The notes under the pieces: generated by a model
What the model saw: only the letters and a program-made list of their open reading frames with translations
What the model was told of the DNA's origin: nothing
Database searches by the model: none
NCBI RefSeq assembly: GCF_024707545.1
Contig: NZ_CP062229.1
Location: forward strand, 3,205,501-3,269,500
Length of the DNA: 64,000 nucleotides
Direction of reading: 5' to 3'
Source: Mesorhizobium onobrychidis
Lineage (GTDB): Bacteria > Pseudomonadota > Alphaproteobacteria > Rhizobiales > Rhizobiaceae
Translations under genes and position numbers: made by a program
Part shown: positions 7,453-16,659 of the stretch, one piece after another
How the letters are laid out: every line of letters starts with the position of its first letter
How positions within the stretch are numbered: the stretch's first letter is position 1

Positions 7453-9124
7453 CCAGCTTGCCGCCTACCGGCCCTATCTCAGGCAGGCCGAGTTCCATGC
7501 GGCGGGCGCGACCAACCGCGAGCGGCTGTTCATGGCCGGCAACCAGCTCGGCAAGACAAGAGCCGGCGGTGCTGAATGGGCGATGCATCTCACCGGCCGC
7601 TATCCTGAGTGGTGGCAAGGCAAGGTTTTCGACACGTCCGTGCGGCTATGGGCGGCCGGCGTCACCGCCGAGGGCACGCGCGATAACCCGCAGCGCATCC
7701 TGATCGGCCCGCCGCAGCAGCCGGCGGCGTGGGGCACCGGCATGATCCCGGCCGGCGCCATTCTCAGCACCATCATGGGGCGCGGCGCGCCGCATGGGCT
7801 GGACAGCGTCGTGGTGCGCCATGGCGGCGGTGGCGATGTCCAGGCCGATGAATCGGTGCTGTCGTTCAAGAGTTACGAGAAGGGCCGCGAGAAATGGCAG
7901 GGCGAGACGCTGCACGGCGTCTGGTTCGACGAAGAGCCGCCGCTCGACATCTATTCCGAAGGCCTGACCCGTACTAACGCGACAGGCGGCATCACCATCG
8001 TCACCTTCACGCCGCTGCTCGGCATGTCGGAGGTGGTGCTGTTGTTTTTGTCGGCGGAGGAGGTGGAGGGAATGGGGAGGTGGTGAGGTGGGATGGAGCT
8101 TTCCCTCACCTGTCGCGTTCCTTCGCGCCCCCCTCTGTCCTGCCGGACATCTCCCCCACTTGGGGGGAGATCGGATGCCACCCCGGCTTTCGCCAATCTC
8201 CAACGGTTGTAGGCAAGCGGGACGCGGAAGCTGCCAATCTCCCCCCTCGTGGGGGAGATGTCCGGCAGGACAGAGGGGGGCGCTGTCCCGCCATCCAAAA
8301 AGTCCTTGGCCGAACAACACCATACGCCCTGCCTCTGCCAAAACGATTCAAGCCGCGAGGGCGCTCCAATGACCCGCCACGTCACCTTGATGACCATCGA
8401 CGATGCCGAGCATTATACGCCGCAGCAGCGAGCCGCGATCATATCAGCCTATCCCGCGCATGAGCGCGAGGCGCGGGCCAAGGGCATTCCGGTGCTCGGC
8501 TCCGGCCGCATCTTTCCGGTGGCGGAAGAATTGATCGCCTGCGAGCCGTTCCGGCTGCCGCGCTACTGGCCGCGGCTCGGCGCGCTGGATTTCGGCTGGG
8601 ACCATCCGTCTGCAGCGGTCGAACTCGCCTGGGATACCGAGACCGATGTCGTCTACGTCGCCAAAGCCTGCCGCGCGTCGCAGCAAACGCCGGCCATGCA
8701 GGCGCTGACCTTGAAACCGTGGGGCGAATGGCTGCCCTGGGCATGGCCGCGCGACGGCCGCCGCGAGACGCTGGAAGGTGCGGGCGTGGCACTTGCCCGG
8801 CAATATGCGGCGCATGGGCTGAACATGCTCGCCGGCCATGCGCAGTTCGCCGACGGTTCGGTGTCGGTCGAGGCCGGGCTGATGGAGATGCTCGACCGCA
8901 TGCAGAGCGGCCGCTTCAAGGTGTTTTCGACGCTTTTGCCCTGGTTCGAGGAGTTCCGTCTCTATCACCGTAGGGACGGCCAGGTGGTGAAGCTGCGCGA
9001 CGATCTGATGGCGGCGACACGCTATGGCGTGATGATGCTGAGGGAAGCGGTGGTCGACCCGGCGGAGTTCAAGGCGGTGCGGCCAAAGGCGGGGCAGAGC
9101 GATCCGCTGAGGGCGTTTCGGTGA
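7292..9124 (+). pseudogene. Terminase large subunit, split by a repeat insertion
   Basis: The DNA-packaging motor of a podovirus-like phage, now in two pieces. The N-terminal piece (7292-8086) has the ATPase: Walker A FMAGNQLGKTRAGG and Walker B GVWFDEEPP. It stops after SEVVLLFL in an unrelated tail. A family-B repeat fills ~8090-8290. The C-terminal piece (in frame from ~8249; recognisable from ATG 8369, TRHVTLMTIDDAEHYTP) carries the nuclease half, including GALDFGWDHPSAAVELAW. The two pieces share a frame, but the stop at 8084-8086 separates them. A complete motor is unlikely unless the halves assemble. Confidence 0.85.
8127..8280. repeat. Composite palindromic repeat, family B copy 2
   Basis: A full composite: left arm from CCCCCCTCTGTCCTGCCGG, a core with CTTTCGCCAATCTCCAACG, and an inverted right arm ending in GGACAGAGGGGGG. 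It lies inside the terminase large-subunit gene and is the likely cause of its disruption. Confidence 0.85.
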
Positions 9125-9155
9125 CTCGAAGGCAACCACATACCATGGTCGCCTC

Positions 9156-9725
9156 ATGACCGTCCGCATCGTCCCCGCCACATTGCGCGACCTTTCCTAC
9201 ATCGCCGCCAATCTACGGCCAGAAGACCGGGCCGAGATCGACTGCCAGTTCGACGAATGGTCGCCGGCGCTGCTGGCGCTGACGGCGCTGCAGGGGTTTG
9301 CCTATGTCGCCGAGCTGGACGGCAATCCGGAAACCGGCTTTGGCGCCGCCGAACAGCGCGGCGGCTTATGGGTCGCCTGGAGTTGGGGCACGCACCGCAT
9401 GAGGCGCTGCGTGCCTGGGATCACGGCGTTCTTTCACGCCGTGCTCGGGCCTGACGTGGCCGCGCGTGGCGCCTGGCGGGTCGAGGCGCGGGCGCTCGCC
9501 GCCAATGAATTGGCGCTGCGCTGGCTCGCCCGGCTGGGCGCCACGCAACGCTGCCGCCTGCCGGGCTATGGCAGGAACGGCGAAGATTTTTTGCTCTACG
9601 ACTGGACAAGAGAAAGCTGGAACCATGTGCCTTTTTCAAAAGCCGCCGGCGCTGAAGCCGCTGCCACCGACACCGACCATTGCCGACAAGGACGTGCAGG
9701 CGCGAGAAGCCGCACTCAGGGCTGA
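9156..9725 (+). CDS. Phage GNAT-like protein (gp13-like)
   Basis: A 189-aa protein, of which the first ~150 residues resemble the GNAT-fold internal virion or acetyltransferase-like proteins found beside structural genes of T7-like phages. Visible are [20 protein letters not shown] at the N-terminus, a [10 protein letters not shown] strand, and [18 protein letters not shown] before the final strand. The last ~40 residues overlap the next gene in another frame and may be artefactual. Catalytic activity is not established by sequence. Confidence 0.6.
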   Translation: MTVRIVPATLRDLSYIAANLRPEDRAEIDCQFDEWSPALLALTALQGFAYVAELDGNPETGFGAAEQRGGLWVAWSWGTHRMRRCVPGITAFFHAVLGPDVAARGAWRVEARALAANELALRWLARLGATQRCRLPGYGRNGEDFLLYDWTRESWNHVPFSKAAGAEAAATDTDHCRQGRAGARSRTQG

Positions 9726-9819
9726 GCTCGAACAGCGCCAGGGCACCGCCGGCACAGTCAAGACTGACCTGTCGCCGAGCGAACTCACCGGCCAGCGCCG
9801 CGTGCTGCTGGGGGTATGA
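9625..9819 (+). CDS. Small phage structural-region protein, 64 aa
   Basis: A small ORF overlapping the end of the GNAT-like gene. It has a Pro-rich N-terminus ([18 protein letters not shown]) and then a helix ([17 protein letters not shown]), ending [15 protein letters not shown]. MCxF followed by a Pro-rich stretch and a helix is a common pattern for small proteins next to portal or internal virion genes. Start chosen at ATG 9625. Function unknown. Confidence 0.55.
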   Translation: MCLFQKPPALKPLPPTPTIADKDVQAREAALRAELEQRQGTAGTVKTDLSPSELTGQRRVLLGV

Positions 9820-9847
9820 CGTGGCGACAAGGGCAGCGCCAAGTAGA

Positions 9848-10160
9848 CCCCCCTCTGTCCTGCCGGACATCTCCCCCTCAAGGGGGGAGATCGGCAGCTT
9901 CAGCCCCCACGCCCTTATTTTACAACGTTGGAAATTGGCGAAAGCCGAGGCGAAATCCAATCTCCCCCCTTGTGGGGGAGATGCCAAGTGGTGGCAAAGA
10001 GGGCAGGGCAGAGGGGGGCGTGAAGGAACGCCGCACTTGGTGATTTTCGACCGAAAATGGCGAGCGGCTCAACCGTGATTTGGCGGATAGGCCGGCGGGA
10101 CAGCGCCCTCCTCTGGCCTGCCGGCCATCTCCCCCACAAGGGGGGAGATTGGCAGCTTCG
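9848..10160. repeat. Family B repeat cluster, copies 3 and 4
   Basis: A full composite element (9848-10020) followed by a lone arm (10106-10160). The right arm of the composite is a variant in which a GCCAAGTGGTGGCAAAGAGG insert replaces the usual GTCCGG stem. The left arm at 16996 carries the counterpart variant (CTCTTTGCCAAAGCTTGGC). The core is inverted relative to copy 1. About 340 bp without a gene between phage genes. Confidence 0.8.
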
Positions 10161-10165
10161 GCCGC

Positions 10166-10783
10166 TCACCCCGGCTTGCGTGCGAACGCCCACACCATCA
10201 GCGGGTATTCCTCGTCGTTGCTGAGGTCGCGCCATAGGCCGTAGGCGCGGACGGGGCCGCCGATATGGGCTTTTGCGCAGGCTTTGTTGCCCCAGCTGAA
10301 CACCTGGATTTCCGCCTGGGGGAAGCCGCCTTCGACCAGCACCTGCTTGAGGCCGGCGGCGGTCCAGCGGTTGTAGTCGTGCGGCCTGGCATGCACCCTG
10401 AACAGGAACGGTGTCGCCACCATCGCCCAGCCGCCCGGCCGGGTCATGGCATGGATATTCTGTACCGCGGCGAGCGGGCGCTGCACATGTTCCAGCACCT
10501 GGTCGGCGATGACGACGGAATATTGCCGGTCGGTGCGGTCCTTGCAGATGTCGAAGTCGGGGAAATCGACCGACGTATAGTTGGAGCACATCGTCTTCCA
10601 GTGGCGGTTCCAGCCGGGCGAGATCTCGATCACGTCAGAGGATTTGCGGCCGTCCGCCTCAAGAAACGCGGTGAACGCCTCGATCTGCCTGATGCGCAGC
10701 CAATTGCGGGAATCGTAGCCGAGCAGCTGCTTTGCAACTTGCTTGCTTCGCCTCTTCAGGGCGCCGGGTAGGCTTTCCGTCAT
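10166..10783 (-). CDS. Class I SAM-dependent methyltransferase
   Basis: A small-molecule methyltransferase-like protein of ~205 aa. Visible are the SAM-site strand SSDVIEISPG, an acidic motif DFPDFDICK, the post-III segment YSVVIADQVLEHVQRP and TRPGGWAMVATPFLFR, as in the Methyltransf_11/type-12 group. ATG 10783 is used; an in-frame TTG two codons upstream sits better behind GGAG (spacing 6) and may be the true start. It lies antisense between phage packaging and portal genes, so it is a cargo gene, perhaps modifying a surface glycan. Confidence 0.8.
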   Translation of the reverse strand: MTESLPGALKRRSKQVAKQLLGYDSRNWLRIRQIEAFTAFLEADGRKSSDVIEISPGWNRHWKTMCSNYTSVDFPDFDICKDRTDRQYSVVIADQVLEHVQRPLAAVQNIHAMTRPGGWAMVATPFLFRVHARPHDYNRWTAAGLKQVLVEGGFPQAEIQVFSWGNKACAKAHIGGPVRAYGLWRDLSNDEEYPLMVWAFARKPG

Positions 10784-10908
10784 TGTCAAATCGATCTCCT
10801 TAAATCCCCGCCGCGCCCCCTTGAACATCGCAAAAGCGAACAAAATTCGACCTGGCCTTGGCAATATCTGGGCTTCGAACAGGCTGATACCACCGAAGAA
10901 AGAATGCC

Positions 10909-12642
10909 ATGACGAGCGATTCCCGCGCCCACGATATCCTGTCGCGACAGGCGGAACTCGAGACAGAGCGCAGCCAGTATGAGGTTGTCTGGGAGGCGGT
11001 GTCCGAATTCTGCGACCCCGACGCGCCCGACGTCTGGAGCGGGCGCCGGCAATCCGGCGCGGCTACGCAGGCCGAGCGGCAGGAGCGGCGCGGCGCCCGC
11101 GTCTACGCCAACACCATCAACTCGGCTGCAAACCGGCTGGCCGCCGGGCTGGAAAGCCTGATCATCCCGCAGTCGGAAAAATGGCACGGGCTGTCGACCG
11201 CCGCCATGAATGACGAGGAGACCGACGAGGAGAAGGAGTGGGCGGAGGCGCTTCGCGATTTCCTGTTTGCGCTGCGCTATTCCGCCAATTCGAATTTCGT
11301 GCCGGCGACGCAGGCCTGCCTGCGCAACGTCGTGCGCTACGGCCCGGCCTATCTCTACGCCGAGGAGGGCTTTGGCGGCACGCTGATCCGCTATGCCTCG
11401 ATCCCGGTGGTCGAGGGCTATCTCTGCCGCAACCGCTGGGGTCAGGTCGACATTTTCCACCGCCGCTACGAGCGCACGGCGCGCCAGTCGGCGCAGCTGC
11501 TCGGCTATGAGAAACTGCCGGCGCGGATCAAAATGCTGGTCGACGACCCGGCAAAATGCGAGACCAAAATTTCGCTGATCCAGTGCATCCAGCCGCGCGA
11601 CGAGCGCAAGATGTACCGGTTGGGCGGATCCTATCAGTATCTCGACACGGCCTTCGCTTCCTATCACGTCATCGAGGACGAGGAGGTCATCGTCAGGGAG
11701 AGCGGTTTCCGCTCCTTCCCGGTGTCGTGCTTCAACTGGCGCCGCTATGAGGGCGACCCCTATGGCATCTCGCCGACCATCGAGGCGTTGACCACCGTGC
11801 GCGAGGAAAACGCCGTGCGCCGCTCGGGCCTCAGGGCGCTGCAGCAGATCACCGATCCGGCGACCGCGTCGAAGGCACGGCTCGACTATGTGCCGGTGCT
11901 CAATCCCGGCGAGAACTATCCGGGCCTGATCGACGACAATGGCCGGCCGCTGATTGCGCCGATCGTCACCGGGCAGAACCCGACCTATGCATTCGACTAC
12001 GCGGAAAGCCGGGCCGAGGAGATCCGCGACATGATGTTCGTAAACCTGTTCCAGACGCTGGTGCAGAACCCGCAAATGACGGCCACGGAAGCGCTGATCC
12101 GGCAGGAGGAGAAGGGCGCGCTGCTCGGGCCCTCCGGCTCGATCATCCAGGCCGGCTTTGCCGCGAATCTCGACCGCGAGCTCGGTATCCTCGAGGACAA
12201 AGGATTATATGAGGAAGACAGCCGGTTCCTGCCGCCGGCGAGCCTTGCGGGCAAGGCGGTGCGGCCGACCTTCACCGGGCCGCTCGACGTGCTGCGCCGC
12301 TCGGCCGAGGCGCGCGACACCATCCAGGTCGTCACCACGGCCATGCAGATGGCGCAGTTCGACCCCGGCGTCATGGACAATATCGACGGCGACGAGGCGC
12401 TAAAGATCGTGCAGAGCGCCGGCCGCAGCCCGCAACGCATTTTTCGCCGCCACGACGAGGTGGCTGATATTCGCGATGCCAGAGCCAAAGCTCAAGCTGC
12501 ACAGGCCGGCATGGCGGCGATCGCCACCGCCGGCAAGGTGGCCGGGGATGCTGTGCCCGCCGCCGTGCAGGCGCGTGACAGCGGCCTGCTCGACGGTCTC
12601 AGCGGGCTGATGCCGCAGGGCGGCGAGGGCGGCGGCGCATGA
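10909..12642 (+). CDS. Podovirus head-tail connector (portal) protein
   Basis: A 577-aa portal of the T7 gp8/Bcep22 type that forms the dodecameric gate at the capsid vertex. Landmarks: N-terminal helix with RQAELETERSQYEVVWEAV; ANRLAAGLESLIIPQSEKWHGL near residue 70, typical for the family; FVPATQACLRNVVRYGPAYLY; and a C-terminal helical stem with FRRHDEVADIRDARAKAQAA. The length is typical and the gene appears intact. It overlaps the next gene by ATGA. Confidence 0.93.
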   Translation: MTSDSRAHDILSRQAELETERSQYEVVWEAVSEFCDPDAPDVWSGRRQSGAATQAERQERRGARVYANTINSAANRLAAGLESLIIPQSEKWHGLSTAAMNDEETDEEKEWAEALRDFLFALRYSANSNFVPATQACLRNVVRYGPAYLYAEEGFGGTLIRYASIPVVEGYLCRNRWGQVDIFHRRYERTARQSAQLLGYEKLPARIKMLVDDPAKCETKISLIQCIQPRDERKMYRLGGSYQYLDTAFASYHVIEDEEVIVRESGFRSFPVSCFNWRRYEGDPYGISPTIEALTTVREENAVRRSGLRALQQITDPATASKARLDYVPVLNPGENYPGLIDDNGRPLIAPIVTGQNPTYAFDYAESRAEEIRDMMFVNLFQTLVQNPQMTATEALIRQEEKGALLGPSGSIIQAGFAANLDRELGILEDKGLYEEDSRFLPPASLAGKAVRPTFTGPLDVLRRSAEARDTIQVVTTAMQMAQFDPGVMDNIDGDEALKIVQSAGRSPQRIFRRHDEVADIRDARAKAQAAQAGMAAIATAGKVAGDAVPAAVQARDSGLLDGLSGLMPQGGEGGGA

Positions 12643-12962
12643 GCGGCAAACGCTTCGCCCATTCGAGCCAGGCCGGCGGCCCGGCCAAGGCGCAGGACGC
12701 GCTGACCAAGGCCTATCTCAGGGTGTTCTCAGGCCAGGACGGCGAGATGGTGCTGGCCGACCTGACGGCGGCGACCGGCTATTACCGCCGCCCGTCCTAT
12801 GGCGAGTGGCTGGCCAAGACGAAGACGCCGAACGGCTTCGAACTGCACAGCGCACTGAGCAATGCGCGCGCCGAAGTGGTGCAGCACATCATGGGGTTCC
12901 TGACGCTGGACGGTGAGCGGCTGGCGGCGCTGGAGCAGGCGGCGCGGCTGGAGGGGAGGTAG
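12639..12962 (+). CDS. Bbp19-like phage structural-region protein
   Basis: A 107-aa protein translationally coupled to the portal gene by an ATGA overlap. The core YLRVFSGQDGEMVLADLTAA matches the Bbp19 family (named from Bordetella phage BPP-1), small proteins encoded just after portal genes of Bcep22/BPP-1-like podoviruses. Their function is unknown. The family match is from recognised pattern, not from a search. Confidence 0.75.
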   Translation: MSGKRFAHSSQAGGPAKAQDALTKAYLRVFSGQDGEMVLADLTAATGYYRRPSYGEWLAKTKTPNGFELHSALSNARAEVVQHIMGFLTLDGERLAALEQAARLEGR

Positions 12963-13042
12963 GGGTGGTTCGCCGAAAGATCGGCTGTCAGCGTTGCTTC
13001 CGCCAATCACGATGCTCCTAAGAGAAGCGGTGCCGGCGAAGC

Positions 13043-13096
13043 TGACAATCTCCCCCCTTGTGGGGGAGATGTCCGGCAGGACAGAGGGGGGCGCTG
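13043..13096. repeat. Family B half-element left of the DUF559 gene
   Basis: Only the core and right arm are present here (CAATCTCCCCCC, then GTCCGGCAGGACAGAGGGGGG). It ends about 14 nt from the DUF559 stop codon. The mirror-image half lies at 13519-13566 on the other side of the gene. Confidence 0.8.
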
Positions 13097-13109
13097 TCCC
13101 GCCGGCGTA

Positions 13110-13475
13110 TCAAGTCGCAACTGCGAGCCCTGCCTCGATCACAATGTGCTGGCAGACATTGTCGATGTCGCGAATGACGTCGTCGTTCCAGAAGCGCAGG
13201 ATGGTCCAGCCGTCTTGTTCAAGACGCTTTGTTCTTGCCTCATCGCCTGCATTGGCGTCGGCATGCTGCGAACCATCGACTTCGATGACGAGCTTCTTGT
13301 CCGGGCAAGCGAAGTCAACAATGTAACCGGCAATCGGAAATTGTCGGCGGAAGCCAAGCCCCATCAGCCGATGCGCGCGAAGCTCGTTCCAAAGCTTCAG
13401 CTCAGCACCGGTCATCGCCTTCCGCATCGATTTGGCATTTGCGCGATTTCGCGGAGGCAATGGCGTGTGAGGCAT
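13110..13475 (-). CDS. DUF559 endonuclease-like protein
   Basis: A 121-aa single-domain protein of the DUF559 family, related to very-short-patch-repair (Vsr) and restriction-endonuclease-like folds. Signature features: LWNELRAHRLMGLGFRRQFP, the nuclease core YIVDFACPDKKLVIEVDGSQH (catalytic D and ExD pattern), RTKRLEQDGWTILRFWNDDV. It is intact and full length. It is embedded between inverted halves of the family-B repeat, inside the phage morphogenesis block and antisense to it. A DNA-nicking role in spread of the repeat is hypothesised; the alternative is DNA repair. Confidence 0.88.
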   Translation of the reverse strand: MPHTPLPPRNRANAKSMRKAMTGAELKLWNELRAHRLMGLGFRRQFPIAGYIVDFACPDKKLVIEVDGSQHADANAGDEARTKRLEQDGWTILRFWNDDVIRDIDNVCQHIVIEAGLAVAT

Positions 13476-13518
13476 TTGGTCAATGCTCGGTCGCTATTGA
13501 GGTTGGCGCTCTACGGCG

Positions 13519-13566
13519 CCCCCCTCTGTCCTGCCGGACATCTCCCCCACTTGGGGGGAGATCGGC
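13519..13566. repeat. Family B half-element right of the DUF559 gene
   Basis: Arm CCCCCCTCTGTCCTGCCGG with its CTCCCC/GGGGAG stem, followed by a core-like tail (TTTCGCAAATCGCC). It is inverted relative to the half at 13043-13096 and lies ~43 nt upstream of the DUF559 start. Confidence 0.8.
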
Positions 13567-13623
13567 CGTCGCCGCTGATTTCGCAAATCGCCGACAAGAA
13601 AGGAGCCGGTGCTGGTGTTCGCC

Positions 13624-13715
13624 GGAACACCCCTCATCCGGCCGCGGAGCCTGTCCTCGGGCTTGCCGGAGGCAAGACCCGTGGGCGGCCACCTTCTCCC
13701 ACAAGGGGAGAAGGG
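13624..13715. repeat. Palindromic intergenic element, family A (short copy)
   Basis: A partial copy of the element at 5036-5221. It shares CCTCATCCG, GCCTGTCCTCGGGCTTGCC and the right arm CCACCTTCTCCCACAAGGGG. The left arm is missing. Confidence 0.75.
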
Positions 13716-13734
13716 AAGACCGTCGCACTATCGC

Positions 13735-14049
13735 TCAATAATCGCCGCGGTAGTAGCGGTCGTCGCAAGGTGCGGTGTAGATGCGGCCGTAGCGATCCTG
13801 ATAGCGGCAAAGCTGTTCGCCGCGCCGCTGCGGCGTGGTCGCGCTGCCCACGACCGCCCCCAGCAGGGCGCCGCTGGCTGCACCGATAACCGTGCTCTTG
13901 GTGTCGCGGCCCAGGGCCTGACCGACGAGAGCACCGCCAGCGCCGCCGACCAGGGCCCCCGTGGTGGCTCTTTGCTGCCCTTCGGTCTGTGCACATCCTG
14001 CCAGCGCGGCAGTCACAAGCAGGGCGGCAATGGCTTTGTACATGGTCAT
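13735..14049 (-). CDS. Glycine-zipper lipoprotein
   Basis: A 104-aa outer-membrane lipoprotein. A lipobox LAGC at about residues 17-20 is preceded by a short signal peptide (MYKAIAALLVTAALAGC). The middle has a glycine zipper of two hairpin helices (ALVGGAGGALVGQALG and VIGAASGALLGAVVGSA), as in 17-kDa surface-antigen and YMGG-type proteins. The C-terminus is Tyr/Arg/Cys-rich. ATG 14043 two codons in is an alternative start. A host-type envelope gene, antisense within the phage structural block. Confidence 0.82.
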   Translation of the reverse strand: MTMYKAIAALLVTAALAGCAQTEGQQRATTGALVGGAGGALVGQALGRDTKSTVIGAASGALLGAVVGSATTPQRRGEQLCRYQDRYGRIYTAPCDDRYYRGDY

Positions 14050-14372
14050 CGTCTGATACTCCGTTGAAGCCTATGAACTAATACACTGGCTGGTTTTGCC
14101 AAGTGTTTGCCAAGTGCGGACGCATTGCGGCGGAACAGCGGCAACCACTTGTCACGAAATGAGACATGGTTTCTTTCGTCTTGACGGCGAGTGCCTCCGA
14201 CTCGGAAAGATCATAGTCAAACAAGACCATAGAGTCAGGCTCTGTCGAAATGAATCAGGCTCCGGCGGTAACGATTCGACCCGCCCAGCCGATCCCTCAC
14301 ATCCAAAAGCAAGAAGCCCGGCTGAATCGGCCAGTGCCTTTCCATTTCCAAACAACAAAAGGAATATTTCTC

Positions 14373-15281
14373 ATGACAAATCTGGCAGACGCCGGGTCCG
14401 TGGTGGCTTTGCCACCGGCGGGCAACCTTGCACGGCCACCGGCCGCCGGGGACAATGGGTCCGCCCCGCCGGCTGCAGAAAGTTGGTTTGACGGTCTTTC
14501 CGAAGGCAACCGCAAGCTCGCTGAAACCAAGGGCTGGACCAAGCCTGAAAGCCTCGATCAGGTTTTCACATCCTATGCGGAGCTGGAACGGCAGCAGGGC
14601 GAAAGCCTGCGCATTCCCGCGGCGGACGCACCTGCGGAAGACTGGGACAGGTTCCATGCCCGGTTGCCTGAGGCGATGCGTCCGCTGACATCGCCTGACA
14701 AGGTCGAGTACAGGCGCCCCGACGGGCTTCCCGAAGACTTCGCCTATTCGGACGAGCTCGCCAATGCGTCCAAGGCCTGGGCGGTCGAGGCCGGCGCCAC
14801 GCCGAAGGTGGCGCAGGCCTATCACGACCGCTTCGTCGGCTACATGGCCGAGCAGGCCCAGGTGCAGCAGATTGCCCTTGCCCGTTCGGTCGAGGCCACT
14901 CACGACGACCTGGTCAGGGAGTGGGGACCGACCGACAGCGACGGCTTTCGCCAGAGACTGGAGGTCGCCAACCGGGCGATGAAGAAGCTCGGCCTGGTCG
15001 ATGCCTACAAGGCGAAGGGCATCCTCCTGCCTGACGGGGCCTTGACCGATCCGCAGATCGCCAAGGCGTTTCACGCCGTCGGCGAGGCGATGTTCAGGGA
15101 AGACACGATCGACGGCGGTGCGGCTTTGAGCGGAGGCAATCCCTTCAAGCGCAACGCCGCCGGCGAACGCAACCTGACCGATATCTCAGCCCTCGTCAAA
15201 AGCGATCCCGCCCGCGCCCGGCGGCTGGCACGCGAGGCCGGCGAAAACCCCGATCTGTGGATGCCTAACAACCCCCTCTAA
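14373..15281 (+). CDS. Phage capsid assembly scaffold protein
   Basis: A 302-aa acidic, Ala-rich helical protein directly before the major capsid gene, the standard position of scaffolds in T7-like phages. SWFDGLSEGNRKLAETKGW, then LDQVFTSYAELERQQG near residues 30-80, is the N-terminal pattern of this scaffold family. A long helical middle follows, ending with basic residues (ARARRLAREAG). ATG 14373 is chosen because AAAGGAAT precedes it. It appears intact. Confidence 0.82.
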   Translation: MTNLADAGSVVALPPAGNLARPPAAGDNGSAPPAAESWFDGLSEGNRKLAETKGWTKPESLDQVFTSYAELERQQGESLRIPAADAPAEDWDRFHARLPEAMRPLTSPDKVEYRRPDGLPEDFAYSDELANASKAWAVEAGATPKVAQAYHDRFVGYMAEQAQVQQIALARSVEATHDDLVREWGPTDSDGFRQRLEVANRAMKKLGLVDAYKAKGILLPDGALTDPQIAKAFHAVGEAMFREDTIDGGAALSGGNPFKRNAAGERNLTDISALVKSDPARARRLAREAGENPDLWMPNNPL

Positions 15282-15328
15282 AGCTGTGTCGATATTCAGG
15301 TGATGCCGGCCTGCAAACGACGGCTTTC

Positions 15329-15387
15329 TGCGCTTCCGGTGCTCACGGACCCAAATGTCCGCTCCGCTCCGGTTCTCGAAAGCCATC
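15329..15387. repeat. Dispersed repeat D (uninterrupted copy)
   Basis: A motif with TTCTGCGCTTCCGGTGCTCA and CGCTCCGGTTCTCGAAA, between scaffold and capsid genes. The same unit recurs at 22451-22610, where it is interrupted by ~105 bp of another repeat. Confidence 0.65.
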
Positions 15388-15457
15388 GTTTTCGGCTCGG
15401 CCTGACCTGAATCTCAACACACCTTCTCCGCCCATCAACCCCTGAAGGAAAGACAAA

Positions 15458-16447
15458 ATGGCAGACGCCTATACCCGCATCGCGGACGCGATCGTTCCGT
15501 CCGTCTATGCACAATACTCGTTCGAGGAGCACGTCCAGTCGCTCGAGATCTACCAGGCCGGGATTCTGTTTTCCGACCCGGCCATCGCCTCGAAGCTCTC
15601 CATGGGCGGGCGTTCCGTCGACATGCCCGGCTGGAAGGATCTCGGCAACGACCCGTCCGAGCCGGTCAATGACGATCCGGCCGACTCGATCGAATTGAAG
15701 AAGATCGGCGCCCGCCGCGAGGTCGCCGCCCGAAATGTCCGCGCCCAGGCCTGGGGCATCCCGGACCTGACCTCGATCCTGGCCGGCGACGACCCGCAGA
15801 AACTCATTGTCCGCCGCCAGACCGACTACTGGCAGCGCGCCAACAAGCTGACGCTGCTCGGCATCCTGAAGGGCGTGGTGGCCGACAACCTCGCCAATGA
15901 TGCCGGCGATCTGGTGCGCGTCACCGGCGCCTCCATCGTCGACACCGACATCATCGAGGCTGCCTATCTGATGGGCGACCGCGCCGACAAGTTCAAGACG
16001 ATCTGGATGCACTCCAAGCAGATGAAGGCGCTGAAGCTCGCCGACCTCATCGACTATGTGCCGCCGTCTGAGCAGGGCGGGCCGCTGATCCCCTATTACA
16101 TGGGGCTGCGGGCTGTCGTCGACGACGACATCCCGGTCGCAGCGGGCGTCTATACGGCGTTCATGTTCAAGGACAAGGCGATCCTGTGGAACGAGCTGCC
16201 GGTCAACACCGAAGGCGGGCCGCTGGAGTTCGACCGCAAGCCGCGCCAGGGCCATGGCGGCGGCGTCACCGAAATGGTCGGCCGCCGGCATTTTGTCCCG
16301 CATGTGCCCGGCACCCGCTTCCTCGACGCCTCCTCGGCCGGCGAATTCGCCACCGATGCCGAGCTGGCGCTGGCGGCGAACTGGGACCGCACGGCGTCGA
16401 GCGTCAAGAACATGACGTTCATTGCGCTGAAGACGACCGAAGCCTGA
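15458..16447 (+). CDS. Major capsid protein
   Basis: A 329-aa capsid protein of the HK97-fold class seen in podovirus-like prophages. It follows the scaffold gene and a GAAGGAAA ribosome site. Recognisable segments: SFEEHVQSLEIYQAGILFSD, GRSVDMPGWKDLG, a repeated Asp-rich DDPADSIELKKIGARREVAA, and WMHSKQMKALKLADLIDY in the A-domain. The frame is intact. A GC-rich hairpin without a T-run follows the stop codon. Confidence 0.85.
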   Translation: MADAYTRIADAIVPSVYAQYSFEEHVQSLEIYQAGILFSDPAIASKLSMGGRSVDMPGWKDLGNDPSEPVNDDPADSIELKKIGARREVAARNVRAQAWGIPDLTSILAGDDPQKLIVRRQTDYWQRANKLTLLGILKGVVADNLANDAGDLVRVTGASIVDTDIIEAAYLMGDRADKFKTIWMHSKQMKALKLADLIDYVPPSEQGGPLIPYYMGLRAVVDDDIPVAAGVYTAFMFKDKAILWNELPVNTEGGPLEFDRKPRQGHGGGVTEMVGRRHFVPHVPGTRFLDASSAGEFATDAELALAANWDRTASSVKNMTFIALKTTEA

Positions 16448-16659
16448 TAGGACCGGAAGGGGCGGGGTAAAGAACTCCCGCCCTCTCTGGACGCTCGGTC
16501 GGCCAATGTGGCGAATCCCAAATTCACGCGCTGTGCTGCATTAAACTGATATGAGATTTGGATCTGGCCACATTGTTGTTGTTGCACGTTGATGAATCGC
16601 CGTCACCAAACGGTTACACAAGAGGACGATGCTGCCTTGTCTTGGCAGGGGAGGTAACC

